Part shown: positions 53,081 to 61,369 of the stretch, piece by piece
Layout: every line of letters begins with the position of its first letter
How positions within the stretch are numbered: position 1 is the first letter of the stretch
Assembly: GCF_009764685.1 (NCBI RefSeq)
Contig: NZ_VHLM01000047.1
Location: 62,001-126,000 of the forward strand
Origin: Flavobacterium sp. I-STPP5a
Lineage (GTDB): Bacteria > Bacteroidota > Bacteroidia > Flavobacteriales > Flavobacteriaceae
Direction: 5' to 3'
Length of the DNA stretch: 64,000 nt
Position numbers and translations under genes: made by a program
Notes under the pieces: model-generated
Databases searched by the model: none
What the model was told of the DNA's origin: nothing
What the model saw: only the letters and a program-made list of their open reading frames with translations

Positions 53081-54610
53081 ATGCAGGCCAAAATTAACAA
53101 AGTAGAATTACGAAATCTAAAATTTGACGACTACAAAGAACTTAAAAAATCTATGGTAGAGTCCTATCCAGAAATGACTGGTTCTTACTGGCGAGAACAT
53201 CACATTGAGAAATTATTGAGTATTTTCCCAGAAGGTCAGCTCGTGATTTTGGTTGACGGTAAAGTTGTTGGCTCTGCATTATCACTTATCGTTGATGAAA
53301 ATTTAGTCGATAAAAATCATAACTACTCAGACATTACCGGAAAATATACCTTTTCAACCCACAATCAGAAAAGCGATATTTTATACGGAATAGATGTTTT
53401 TATTCACCCCAATTACAGAGGTCTCAGACTGGGAAGAAGACTTTATGACGCCCGAAAAGAGCTGTGCGAACAATTAAACTTGAAGGCTATTGTCTTTGCA
53501 GGGCGAATACCTAATTACGGAAAACACGCCGACACACTTAGTCCAAAAGATTATATTGATAAAGTAAAAAGAAAAGAAATGCACGACTCAGTACTTTCTT
53601 TTCAATTAAGCAATGATTTTCACGTAATCCGGGTGATGAAAAATTATCTCGAAGGCGATAGTGACAGCAAAGAATTTGCTGTATTACTGGAGTGGAACAA
53701 CATTTATTATGACGAAAGTCCAAAGTTAATCAACCTTGCAAAAAGCGTAATCCGTTTAGGACTTGTACAATGGCAAATGCGCCAATTGAATAATCTTGAA
53801 GCCTTATTTGAACAATGCGAGTTTTTTGTAGATGTTGTATCTGGTTATGGTAGTGATTTTGCGCTATTTCCAGAACTTTTTACGGCTCCTTTAATGGCCG
53901 ATTACAATCATTTATCAGAGGCCGAAGCCATCCGGGAACTTGCCAAACATACAGATCCCATTCACAAACGCTTTCAAGAATTAGCCATTTCATATAACAT
54001 CAATATCATTACAGGTAGTATGCCGTACCTGGACAATGGTACTTTATACAATGTTGGTTTCTTGTGTAAAAGAGATGGAACCTCTGAAATGTATGCCAAA
54101 ATCCACGTTACACCAAATGAAGTACAACATTGGGGAATGACGGGTGGCTCTACCATTAAAACCTTTGATACAGATTGTGGCAAAATAGGAATCATGATTT
54201 GCTATGATGTAGAATTTCCAGAACTCTCCCGCTTGATGGCTGATGAAGGTATGAACATCTTATTTGTTCCTTTCTTAACCGATACACAAAACGCTTACAC
54301 CCGCGTAAAGCATTGCGCGCAGGCACGAGCCATAGAAAATGAATGTTATGTTGCCATTGCTGGTTGTGTGGGGAATTTACCAAAAGTGAATAATATGGAT
54401 ATTCAATACGCACAATCTGCCGTTTTTACGCCCTCAGACTTTGCTTTTCCTAGTAACGGAATCAAAGCCGAAGCGACACCAAATACCGAAATGACACTTA
54501 TTGTAGATGTAGACTTAGATTTACTAAAAGAATTGCATGAGCACGGCAGTGTTCGTATTCTTAAAGACCGTAGAACTGATTTATACGACATCAAAAAAAT
54601 AAATCCATGA
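53081..54610 (+). CDS. GNAT N-acetyltransferase fused to carbon-nitrogen hydrolase
   Basis: A 509-residue fusion. Residues ~1-210 are a GNAT acetyltransferase (VELRNLKFDDYKELKKSMVE, DVFIHPNYRGLRLGRRLYDARKEL with the acetyl-CoA motif). Residues ~220-505 are a nitrilase-superfamily amidohydrolase with the Glu-Lys-Cys triad: FPELFTAPL (Glu), YAKIHVTPNE (Lys), GIMICYDVEFPELSRL (Cys), plus HCAQARAIENECYVAI. This two-domain type is widespread in Bacteroidota and Proteobacteria, but its substrate is not known to me. First gene of a five-gene operon; its stop overlaps the next start (ATGA). Confidence 0.92.
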   Translation: MQAKINKVELRNLKFDDYKELKKSMVESYPEMTGSYWREHHIEKLLSIFPEGQLVILVDGKVVGSALSLIVDENLVDKNHNYSDITGKYTFSTHNQKSDILYGIDVFIHPNYRGLRLGRRLYDARKELCEQLNLKAIVFAGRIPNYGKHADTLSPKDYIDKVKRKEMHDSVLSFQLSNDFHVIRVMKNYLEGDSDSKEFAVLLEWNNIYYDESPKLINLAKSVIRLGLVQWQMRQLNNLEALFEQCEFFVDVVSGYGSDFALFPELFTAPLMADYNHLSEAEAIRELAKHTDPIHKRFQELAISYNINIITGSMPYLDNGTLYNVGFLCKRDGTSEMYAKIHVTPNEVQHWGMTGGSTIKTFDTDCGKIGIMICYDVEFPELSRLMADEGMNILFVPFLTDTQNAYTRVKHCAQARAIENECYVAIAGCVGNLPKVNNMDIQYAQSAVFTPSDFAFPSNGIKAEATPNTEMTLIVDVDLDLLKELHEHGSVRILKDRRTDLYDIKKINP

Positions 54611-54957
54611 ATAAAACCTGTTTAGAATGCGGAGAAAAAATTGTGGGACGCGAGGACAAGAAATTTTGTAGTGATGCTTGTCGAAATGCTTACAATAATA
54701 AAATAAACAAGGATAGTACTAATTATATGCGCAACATCAACAACAGGTTGCGCAAAAACTATCGCATTTTATCAGAACTAAATACCGAAGGAAAATCTAA
54801 AACTACCCGTTCAAAACTAGTAAGTAAAGGTTTTGATTTTGAATACTTTACCAATATTCTCAACACAAAAACGGGCAACACCTACTATTTTCTCTATGAC
54901 CAAGGCTATATGGTTTTAGAAAATGATTATTACATGCTCGTTAAAAAAGATATCTAA
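54607..54957 (+). CDS. Small zinc-ribbon protein (DUF2116-like)
   Basis: A 116-residue cytosolic protein with an N-terminal Cys4 zinc ribbon, CLECGEKIVGREDKKFCSDACRNAYNN (C-x2-C ... C-x3-C). It is followed by a basic helical region (NINNRLRKNYRILSELN) and a C-terminal beta-rich part (GFDFEYFTNILNTKTGNTYYFLYDQGYMVL). The N-terminus fits DUF2116. It overlaps the GNAT-nitrilase gene by 4 bases, suggesting coupled expression; a nucleic-acid or protein-binding accessory role is possible. Confidence 0.8.
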   Translation: MNKTCLECGEKIVGREDKKFCSDACRNAYNNKINKDSTNYMRNINNRLRKNYRILSELNTEGKSKTTRSKLVSKGFDFEYFTNILNTKTGNTYYFLYDQGYMVLENDYYMLVKKDI

Positions 54958-54988
54958 ATACCACAACCACAAAATCTATTAACCAAAA

Positions 54989-57382
54989 ATGAAAAAAGAT
55001 TTTTCTTCAATTTACATGAGTGCTTTTATTATTGTTGTACTGGCAGCACTTTATTTCACCATGATGCCACAATGGACAACAGATAAGGATACTTCATTAG
55101 TAGATTTTTCTGCAACACGGGCTTTTGAACAAGTAAAAGCTATCGCTCAAAAACCGCATTATGTAGGATCCAAAAACCATGAAATAGTTGCCAATTATTT
55201 ACAACAAGAACTTGAAAGTTTAGGTCTAGAAACCTCCATTCAAGAAGGTTATACACTAAGTGATTGGGGAAATCTAGTATATTCTAAAAATGTTTTAGCA
55301 CGAATAAAAGGCTCTTCAAACTCTAAAGCGCTCTTGCTGCTTTCTCATTATGATAGTGCACCACATTCTTACTCCCCAGGCGCTAGTGATGCTGGGTCTG
55401 GTGTAGCAACTATTATTGAAGGAATAAGAGCTTTTTTGTATACCAAAACACCTCATAAAAACGACATCATCATCATGTTTTCTGATGGTGAAGAATTAGG
55501 ACTTAACGGCGCTGCACTTTTTGTAAACCAGCACAAATGGGCCAAAGATGTAGGAGTTGTTTTAAACTTTGAAGCAAGAGGTACATCAGGACCAAGTTAT
55601 ATGCTCATGGAGACTAATGCTGGCAATGCTGCATTAGTAAAAGAATTTGCCGAGGCCAAGACCACATTTCCAGTATCAAACTCTTTGATGTACAGCATTT
55701 ATAAAATGTTACCTAACGATACTGATTTGACTGTGTTTAGAGAACAAGGAAACATACAAGGGTACAATTTTGCTTTTATAGACGATCATTACAATTACCA
55801 CACCGCTCAAGATGACACTGCCCATCTTGATTTAAACACGCTTGCCCATCAAGGTACGTATTTGATGCCTTTGCTAAAACATTTTTCCAATACAAATTTA
55901 AACAAACCAGTGTCTCAAGAGGATTTTGTTTATTTTAGTTTGCCTTACACTTTTGTGTATTACCCATTTAGCTGGACTATTCCAGTGGTTATAGGCTGCT
56001 TTGTGATGCTGGTATTTTTTATATTCATAGGAAGAGCTAAACATCTAATAACATTTCAAGATATTGGCAAAGGATTTATTCCTCTTTTTGGATCGCTACT
56101 TACAGCAGGACTTGTTACCTTTTTAGGTTGGAAACTTCTACTCGTACTCTATCCTCAATACAACGATTTGCTTAACGGATTTACCTATAACGGTCATGAA
56201 TACATTGCAGCATTTGTTTGCCTATCAATGGCTATAACCATGGCGTTTTATGCTCGGTTTTCAAGTACTAAGATCACCATGAGTCATTATGTGGCACCAC
56301 TTACACTATGGATTATTATCAATGGTTTACTAGCGGTGTACTTACCAGGTGCAGGATTTTTGATAGTTCCTGTTTGTTTTGGACTGCTCGTTTTTGGAAT
56401 ATTTGTTCTAACTCAAAAATCTAATAAAACAGTCAACTTACTATTGAGTATTCCAGCTTTGTTGATTATTACTCCTTTTATCCAAATGTTTCCGGTGGGA
56501 TTGGGATTAAAAGTACTTTTTGGCAGTGCAGTGTTAACCGTATTAGCGGTAGGTATTCTTTATTTTGTTTTTGGGACTTACGCCAAAAAAGGAATTTGGG
56601 CTGCAGTATTTCTGATGGTATCAGTTGGTTTTTTTGCCAAAGCACATTATGAGTCTGGTTATGAATTTGGCAAAGCCAAATCAAACAGTTTGCTCTATGT
56701 ATATGATTCTGATAAAAAGACGGCAAAATGGGCCACTTATGACAGCAATCTTGACTCGTGGACCAAAACGTATTTAGGCAATAATCCCGAAACGGCTTCA
56801 ACACTTAATGAGCTTCCATTGTTTAGTAAATACAACTCCGGTTTTACTTTCACGACTACTGCGCCCGTAAAAAAAATTGCTCCACCTACAGTTTCTTTTA
56901 TTTATGATAGAACTATTGGTACAAAAAGGTATTTAAAAATTCAAATAGCTCCAAATAGAAATGTAAACCGCTACGATGTGTTTGCCAATGAAGGTATGAA
57001 AATCAAGAACTTTACAGCTAACGGAGCAACAGCACTTGAACACAAAAAAGGAAATTACGAACGAAAAGGCAAAAAAATTGTTAGCTATTATGTAGTAAAC
57101 AATGCTCCGCTAGTACTGCAATTTGAGATAGAATCTGGAAATAAATTTGATATGGAATTGCTAGAAAGCTCTTTTGATTTAACCACAAACCCAGTATTTG
57201 AACTAGCAAAAAGAGAGAACTGGATGATGCCTACACCTTTTGTATTGAATGATGCAGTTGTCATTAGACAAAAAATAAAACCTAGTCCTGTTGTTGTAGC
57301 TCCACCAGTGAAACTCAAAACACCTATTGGCTACAGCCGATACCAAAAACAATCCGTACAAGACAGCTTAACAACAAAGTAA
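54989..57382 (+). CDS. M28-family membrane metallopeptidase
   Basis: A 797-residue integral membrane peptidase. After an N-terminal TM (SAFIIVVLAALYFTMM) comes a periplasmic M28 zinc-aminopeptidase domain (~residues 40-320): LLLSHYDSAPHSYSPGASDAGSGVATII (His, Asp ligands), MFSDGEELGLNGAALF (catalytic/ligand Glu), and HYNYHTAQDD (His). It is followed by ~8 TM helices (~325-560) and a C-terminal periplasmic beta-rich domain. The layout resembles eukaryotic ER Fxna/ERMP1-type M28 membrane peptidases. It probably removes N-terminal residues from periplasmic peptides. Confidence 0.9.
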   Translation: MKKDFSSIYMSAFIIVVLAALYFTMMPQWTTDKDTSLVDFSATRAFEQVKAIAQKPHYVGSKNHEIVANYLQQELESLGLETSIQEGYTLSDWGNLVYSKNVLARIKGSSNSKALLLLSHYDSAPHSYSPGASDAGSGVATIIEGIRAFLYTKTPHKNDIIIMFSDGEELGLNGAALFVNQHKWAKDVGVVLNFEARGTSGPSYMLMETNAGNAALVKEFAEAKTTFPVSNSLMYSIYKMLPNDTDLTVFREQGNIQGYNFAFIDDHYNYHTAQDDTAHLDLNTLAHQGTYLMPLLKHFSNTNLNKPVSQEDFVYFSLPYTFVYYPFSWTIPVVIGCFVMLVFFIFIGRAKHLITFQDIGKGFIPLFGSLLTAGLVTFLGWKLLLVLYPQYNDLLNGFTYNGHEYIAAFVCLSMAITMAFYARFSSTKITMSHYVAPLTLWIIINGLLAVYLPGAGFLIVPVCFGLLVFGIFVLTQKSNKTVNLLLSIPALLIITPFIQMFPVGLGLKVLFGSAVLTVLAVGILYFVFGTYAKKGIWAAVFLMVSVGFFAKAHYESGYEFGKAKSNSLLYVYDSDKKTAKWATYDSNLDSWTKTYLGNNPETASTLNELPLFSKYNSGFTFTTTAPVKKIAPPTVSFIYDRTIGTKRYLKIQIAPNRNVNRYDVFANEGMKIKNFTANGATALEHKKGNYERKGKKIVSYYVVNNAPLVLQFEIESGNKFDMELLESSFDLTTNPVFELAKRENWMMPTPFVLNDAVVIRQKIKPSPVVVAPPVKLKTPIGYSRYQKQSVQDSLTTK

Positions 57383-57392
57383 GCACAAAATC

Positions 57393-58196
57393 ATGACAAA
57401 AATTAGCATTTTAGGTTGCGGATGGCTCGGTTTACCTTTGGCAAAAGCCTTATTGAAAAAAAACTATGAGATAAATGGATCAACAACATCCGCAGAGAAA
57501 TTACAAATTCTGGCAGATGCTGGAATAAATCCTTTTTTAATATCGCTCCATGAGCATTCTATATCTGGTGACATTGCTGGTTTACTGCAAGATTGTTCTA
57601 TTTTAATACTAGATATTCCTCCTAAGCTTAGAGGAGCTGGAACCGAAAATTTTGTTTCTAAAATTAGAAATCTAATTCCTTATATTGAAAAAGCTGGTGT
57701 AGAAAACGTTCTTTTTATTAGTTCTACCTCGGTTTACGGGGAGCAAAACACACTGGTTACTGAAGAAACTATTCCACATCCAGACACAGAAAGTGGCAAG
57801 CAATTGCTGGCAACCGAACAACTTTTACAAAGTTCTATTGATTTTAAAACTACAATAGTTCGTTTTGGAGGCCTCATTGGTGCCGATCGTCATCCCATAA
57901 ATTTCCTGGCGGGCAGAGAAAATTTAGAAAACCCAGATGCTCCCATAAACTTAATTCATCAAGAGGATTGCATAGGGATTATCAACGCTATTTTGTCACA
58001 ACAAGTTTGGGGCGAAATCTTTAATGCAGTTACACCATATCATCCTAGCAGAAAGGACTATTACACTCAAAAAGCGGTAGACTATGATTTGGCTTTGCCA
58101 AAATTTGATCAACAAGGTCTAATTTCTGGAAAAACTATTTCAAGTTCTAAAACCGAATCGGTTTTAAAGTATACTTTTGCACAACCAAATATATAA
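57393..58196 (+). CDS. NAD(P)-dependent SDR/epimerase-like protein (YeeZ type)
   Basis: A 267-residue atypical extended SDR: MTKISILGCGWLGLPLAKALLKK (a GxGxxG-type NAD(P)-binding start resembling GCGWLG of YeeZ), then ILDIPPKLRG, VLFISSTSVYGEQN (Ser, Tyr but no YxxxK), IVRFGGLIGADRHPINFLAGR and NAVTPYHPSRKDYYTQKA. The catalytic YxxxK is not visible, so it may be a binding or non-canonical member. It lies 10 bases after the M28 gene and 1 base before EamA. Confidence 0.85.
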   Translation: MTKISILGCGWLGLPLAKALLKKNYEINGSTTSAEKLQILADAGINPFLISLHEHSISGDIAGLLQDCSILILDIPPKLRGAGTENFVSKIRNLIPYIEKAGVENVLFISSTSVYGEQNTLVTEETIPHPDTESGKQLLATEQLLQSSIDFKTTIVRFGGLIGADRHPINFLAGRENLENPDAPINLIHQEDCIGIINAILSQQVWGEIFNAVTPYHPSRKDYYTQKAVDYDLALPKFDQQGLISGKTISSSKTESVLKYTFAQPNI

Positions 58197-58197
58197 T

Positions 58198-59127
58198 GTG
58201 AAAACTAAAATTAAGAACGCTTTTTCGTCAAGAGTAAACGCTATTGGATTGCCCATTTTGGCCTTATGTTGGATCAGTTTTTTTTGGGGAACCACCTGGA
58301 TCGCCTCAAAAGAAGGCGTAAAACACATGCCCGCCCTGCAACTAGTAGCCATAAGGCAGTTTTTGGGAGGATTCCTTTATATTTCTTATTTCTTGTTCAA
58401 AAAAACGCCATGGCCCAAGGGAAAACAATGGAAAACCATCATCATCCTGAGCTTTTTAAACTTTGTTTTGAGCAACGCATTAAGTACGTGGGGCGTGAAG
58501 TACATCAGCAGTGGTCTTGGTGCCATTATTGGGGCGTGCGTCCCGTTATGGATTGTTATTATTTCTTTCTTTCAAGGAGAACGCTTGTCTAAGTTTTCTA
58601 TTCTGGGTTTAATAATTAGTTTTAGTGGTGTTTGTATTATTTTTTATGATCATTTAAGCGATTTTTTGATTCCCGATTTTAAATTTGGCATCATAATCTC
58701 CATCATTTCCACATTGACATGGGCTTTTGGAACCTTATACACGAAACAAAAAGCGGCTAGTTTCAATCCGTACTTTAGTTTAGGAATCCAAATGTTTTTG
58801 TCTAGCATTTTAGTGTTTGCTTATACAGGTGCCGCAGGAATATCGGTTCCACTACATGAGATCCCAGCAATTTCATGGTGGTCTATTGCGTATTTGGTTA
58901 TTTTTGGTTCGGTACTTACTTTTATTGCCTTTATTTATGCGCTGCAACATTTACCGGCTTCTATCAGTAGTGTTTACTCTTACATCAACCCAATTATTGC
59001 AGTTTTGCTTGGCGCTATAATCTTTGGAGAAACCCTAAATGCCGCCATTGCCATAGGTGGTAGCGTAACTTTATTTGGTTTGTATTTAGTTAATTACGCC
59101 TTGCGAAAAGGCCGTATTAAAGAATAA
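58198..59127 (+). CDS. EamA-family (DMT) transporter
   Basis: A ~309-residue inner-membrane transporter of the drug/metabolite family with ten predicted TM helices in two EamA halves: LPILALCWISFFWGTTWIA, WGVKYISSGLGAIIGACVPLWIVI, FSLGIQMFLSSILVFAYT, YALQHLPASISSVYSYINPIIAVLLGAIIFGE. The start is the GTG at 58198, one base after the upstream stop (TAATGTG: the ATG there is followed by TGA and cannot be used); the open frame continues back to 58177. Substrate unknown. Last gene of the operon. Confidence 0.9.
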   Translation: MKTKIKNAFSSRVNAIGLPILALCWISFFWGTTWIASKEGVKHMPALQLVAIRQFLGGFLYISYFLFKKTPWPKGKQWKTIIILSFLNFVLSNALSTWGVKYISSGLGAIIGACVPLWIVIISFFQGERLSKFSILGLIISFSGVCIIFYDHLSDFLIPDFKFGIIISIISTLTWAFGTLYTKQKAASFNPYFSLGIQMFLSSILVFAYTGAAGISVPLHEIPAISWWSIAYLVIFGSVLTFIAFIYALQHLPASISSVYSYINPIIAVLLGAIIFGETLNAAIAIGGSVTLFGLYLVNYALRKGRIKE

Positions 59128-59163
59128 AACCACCAATAATTTACAACACTTATTCTTGATTTT

Positions 59164-59278
59164 AGGAGCAGGCGAGCATCTTTTCCAGTCGTTTTGTCCT
59201 GCTGTACGCTACAATCTCCTGTGCCATCCCAATGTTTCCGGTCTGGCACAGGAGGATTTTCGCTGCCATCAGGGCTAG
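59164..59278 (-). ncRNA. Structured intergenic element, Flavo-1-like (copy 2)
   Basis: On the minus strand the 5' block CTAGCCCTGATGGCAGCG leads to a perfect 10-base hairpin, CTCCTGTGCC (59254-59245) with GGCACAGGAG (59225-59216), across a 19-base loop. The 3' block is GATTGTAGCGTACAGCAGGA. Against copy 1 the two blocks match with few changes while the central hairpin sequence is different yet fully paired. A GAGCAGGCGAGC segment at 59166-59177 may form the outer part. Two overlapping open frames here are explained by this element. Confidence 0.7.
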
Positions 59279-59376
59279 AAAGATCGTATCGGTTTTCAGT
59301 AGAAAAGTAATCCCAAGCATCCTGCAAGTACACGATACAAAATCCGATGAAGGCCATCCATAAGCCCAAAAACGAA

Positions 59377-59412
59377 AACACCTAACAAGTTTCAAAAAAC
59401 GAGTTAGGTGTT
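59377..59412 (-). terminator. Hairpin upstream (minus-strand sense) of the second structured element
   Basis: AACACCTAAC (59377-59386) and GTTAGGTGTT (59403-59412) pair perfectly across 16 bases. On the minus strand TTTCGTTTTT follows, so it could terminate a minus-strand transcript such as scoA-scoB read-through. Confidence 0.5.
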
Positions 59413-59778
59413 CACAAATACTAAGTGCAATAGGCTATATATTTACAAAGACGGAATAGAACATTCTCTATCTCTGGATCGATATTTACCATTTAAATGA
59501 CACTACAAAACAATTGAATTCTATATATTGTTTATTGGTTATGCGTTCCTGTTGTAATACATCTTTTTAGCGTTTACCACTAAAAAATGGACCAATTATT
59601 TAATTAGCTTTTGGAAAATTAACCGTTTTTACATTATCAATTACGTAACAACCTACTAACTGCTATTTGACAACAACACTTTTAAACACACAAAAACAAC
59701 TAGCCTGGTAGCATTTTTGTTTCATCAGTAAACAAGTTAATCAATACTAAAAACTGACCTAACAGATTTTATACGAAA
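59413..59778. other. Gene-poor AT-rich region
   Basis: About 365 bases between the hairpin and the CoA-transferase subunit B stop. No frame above 60 codons, no repeat and no promoter-like pair seen. It may be decayed sequence or a long 3' region. Confidence 0.4.
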
Positions 59779-60438
59779 TTAATCTATTGTCATTTCTGGA
59801 ACTTCTCCGTCAATGATTAGTGTTGCTTCTGTTGAGGCAATGATATGTTCTACGGTTACACCTGGCGCACGCTCTAAAAGCTTAAATCCTGCTGAGGTAA
59901 CTTCTAGTACAGCAAGTTCTGTTACCACCTTTTTAACACAGCCTACACCCGTTAATGGCAAAGAGCATTTTTTTAGGATTTTTGATTCGCCTGCTTTGTT
60001 TACGTGCATCATGGCTACAATAATATTTTCGGCAGAAGCCACTAAATCCATTGCGCCACCCATTCCTTTTACCATTTTACCAGGAATTTTCCAGTTGGCG
60101 ATATCACCATTTTCTGCAACTTCCATAGCGCCAAGAATGGTTAAATCAACTTTTTGAGAGCGGATCATCCCGAAACTTAAAGCAGAATCAAAAAACGAGG
60201 CTCCTGGCAATGTAGTAATGGTTTGTTTTCCTGCGTTAATGATGTCGGCATCTTCTTCTCCAGCAAAAGGGAATGGTCCCATGCCTAATACGCCATTTTC
60301 ACTTTGAAATTCAACCGAAATATCCGTGCGAACATAATTAGCTACCAAGGTAGGAATTCCAATTCCTAGGTTAACATAATAGCCGTCTTGTACTTCTTTG
60401 GCAATTCTTTTTGCTATATCTTCTTTAGTTAAAGCCAT
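59779..60438 (-). CDS. scoB: 3-oxoacid CoA-transferase subunit B
   Basis: Beta subunit of succinyl-CoA:3-ketoacid CoA-transferase, which moves CoA between succinate and acetoacetate in ketone-body/acetoacetate use. The 219-residue protein has YYVNLGIGIPTLVANYV, the catalytic-glutamate segment FQSENGVLGMGPFP, the stretch SFFDSALSFGMIRSQKVDLTILGAMEV, and GKMVKGMGGAMDLVASA. Its partner is the subunit A gene 99 bases upstream. Complete. Confidence 0.95.
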   Translation of the reverse strand: MALTKEDIAKRIAKEVQDGYYVNLGIGIPTLVANYVRTDISVEFQSENGVLGMGPFPFAGEEDADIINAGKQTITTLPGASFFDSALSFGMIRSQKVDLTILGAMEVAENGDIANWKIPGKMVKGMGGAMDLVASAENIIVAMMHVNKAGESKILKKCSLPLTGVGCVKKVVTELAVLEVTSAGFKLLERAPGVTVEHIIASTEATLIIDGEVPEMTID

Positions 60439-60537
60439 AATTTTATTTTTGAAACAGGTAAGTCAAATGAGTTTTTATAATTTGAGCATTCTTAAATCAT
60501 AAAAATGAAGTCCATATAATTCTTTGAAAACTGAATA

Positions 60538-61236
60538 CTATTTTTGTCTCACAGTTCGTTGTTCAATTCTTTTTTCAAACGTTTCTCCTTGAAAAATACG
60601 TTGAACCATAATTCCCGAAATGTGAATTTCATTAGGGTCTAATGCGCCTACAGGTAAAAGTTCTTCCACTTCGGCAATAGTAATTTTTCCAGCTCCAGCC
60701 ATGCTAGAGTTAAAGTTTCGAGCAGTTCCTTTAAAAATTAAATTTCCTGCTTCGTCACCTTTCCAAGCTTTTACTATAGCAAAATCAGCTTTGTAAGCGA
60801 GTTCCATGATGTGCATTTTGCCATTAAATTCGCGAACTTCCTTTCCTTCAGCTACTTCAGTTCCGTATCCTGCTGGTGTAAAAAAAGCAGGAATTCCCGC
60901 TTGTGCAGCACGGCACTTTTCTGCCAAAGTTCCCTGAGGTGTCAATTCCACTTCTAATTCGCCGGAGAGCATTTGACGTTCAAACTCGGCATTTTCACCC
61001 ACATACGATGAGATCATTTTTTTAATTTGGCGCTTTTGCAAAAGCAATCCAAGTCCAAAATCATCTACACCGGCATTGTTTGAAATACAGGTTAAATCGG
61101 TTACGTTTTTTTGAACCAATTCGGCAATACTATTTTCTGGAATTCCACATAATCCAAAACCGCCTAGCATGATAGTCATGCCATTTTCTATGCCTTGAAG
61201 TGCATCTTGAACGGTATTTACTTTTTTGTTAATCAT
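60538..61236 (-). CDS. scoA: 3-oxoacid CoA-transferase subunit A
   Basis: Alpha subunit of the same CoA-transferase; 232 residues. It has the N-terminal [19 protein letters not shown] (glycine-rich CoA-transferase signature), [47 protein letters not shown], and [19 protein letters not shown]. Adjacent to subunit B on the same strand, so the two are co-expressed as a heterodimer. Confidence 0.95.
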   Translation of the reverse strand: MINKKVNTVQDALQGIENGMTIMLGGFGLCGIPENSIAELVQKNVTDLTCISNNAGVDDFGLGLLLQKRQIKKMISSYVGENAEFERQMLSGELEVELTPQGTLAEKCRAAQAGIPAFFTPAGYGTEVAEGKEVREFNGKMHIMELAYKADFAIVKAWKGDEAGNLIFKGTARNFNSSMAGAGKITIAEVEELLPVGALDPNEIHISGIMVQRIFQGETFEKRIEQRTVRQK

Positions 61237-61369
61237 AAAAATAAGGTGCTATTGATGTAATTGTATTTTGTTCTTCTGTTGGTTAAAGACCCGTTCGTAA
61301 CACTTGTTTTTCTAAAAATTAAGTGAACTTAGTTTACCGTAACTACTAGCATTTTTTTAATGCTTAAAT

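Noticed and set aside
59094-59395. Two overlapping minus-strand open frames of 95 and 77 codons
   Set aside because: They coincide with the Flavo-1-like element and its flanks; the translations do not look like a protein and the conserved units are RNA-like blocks and a hairpin.
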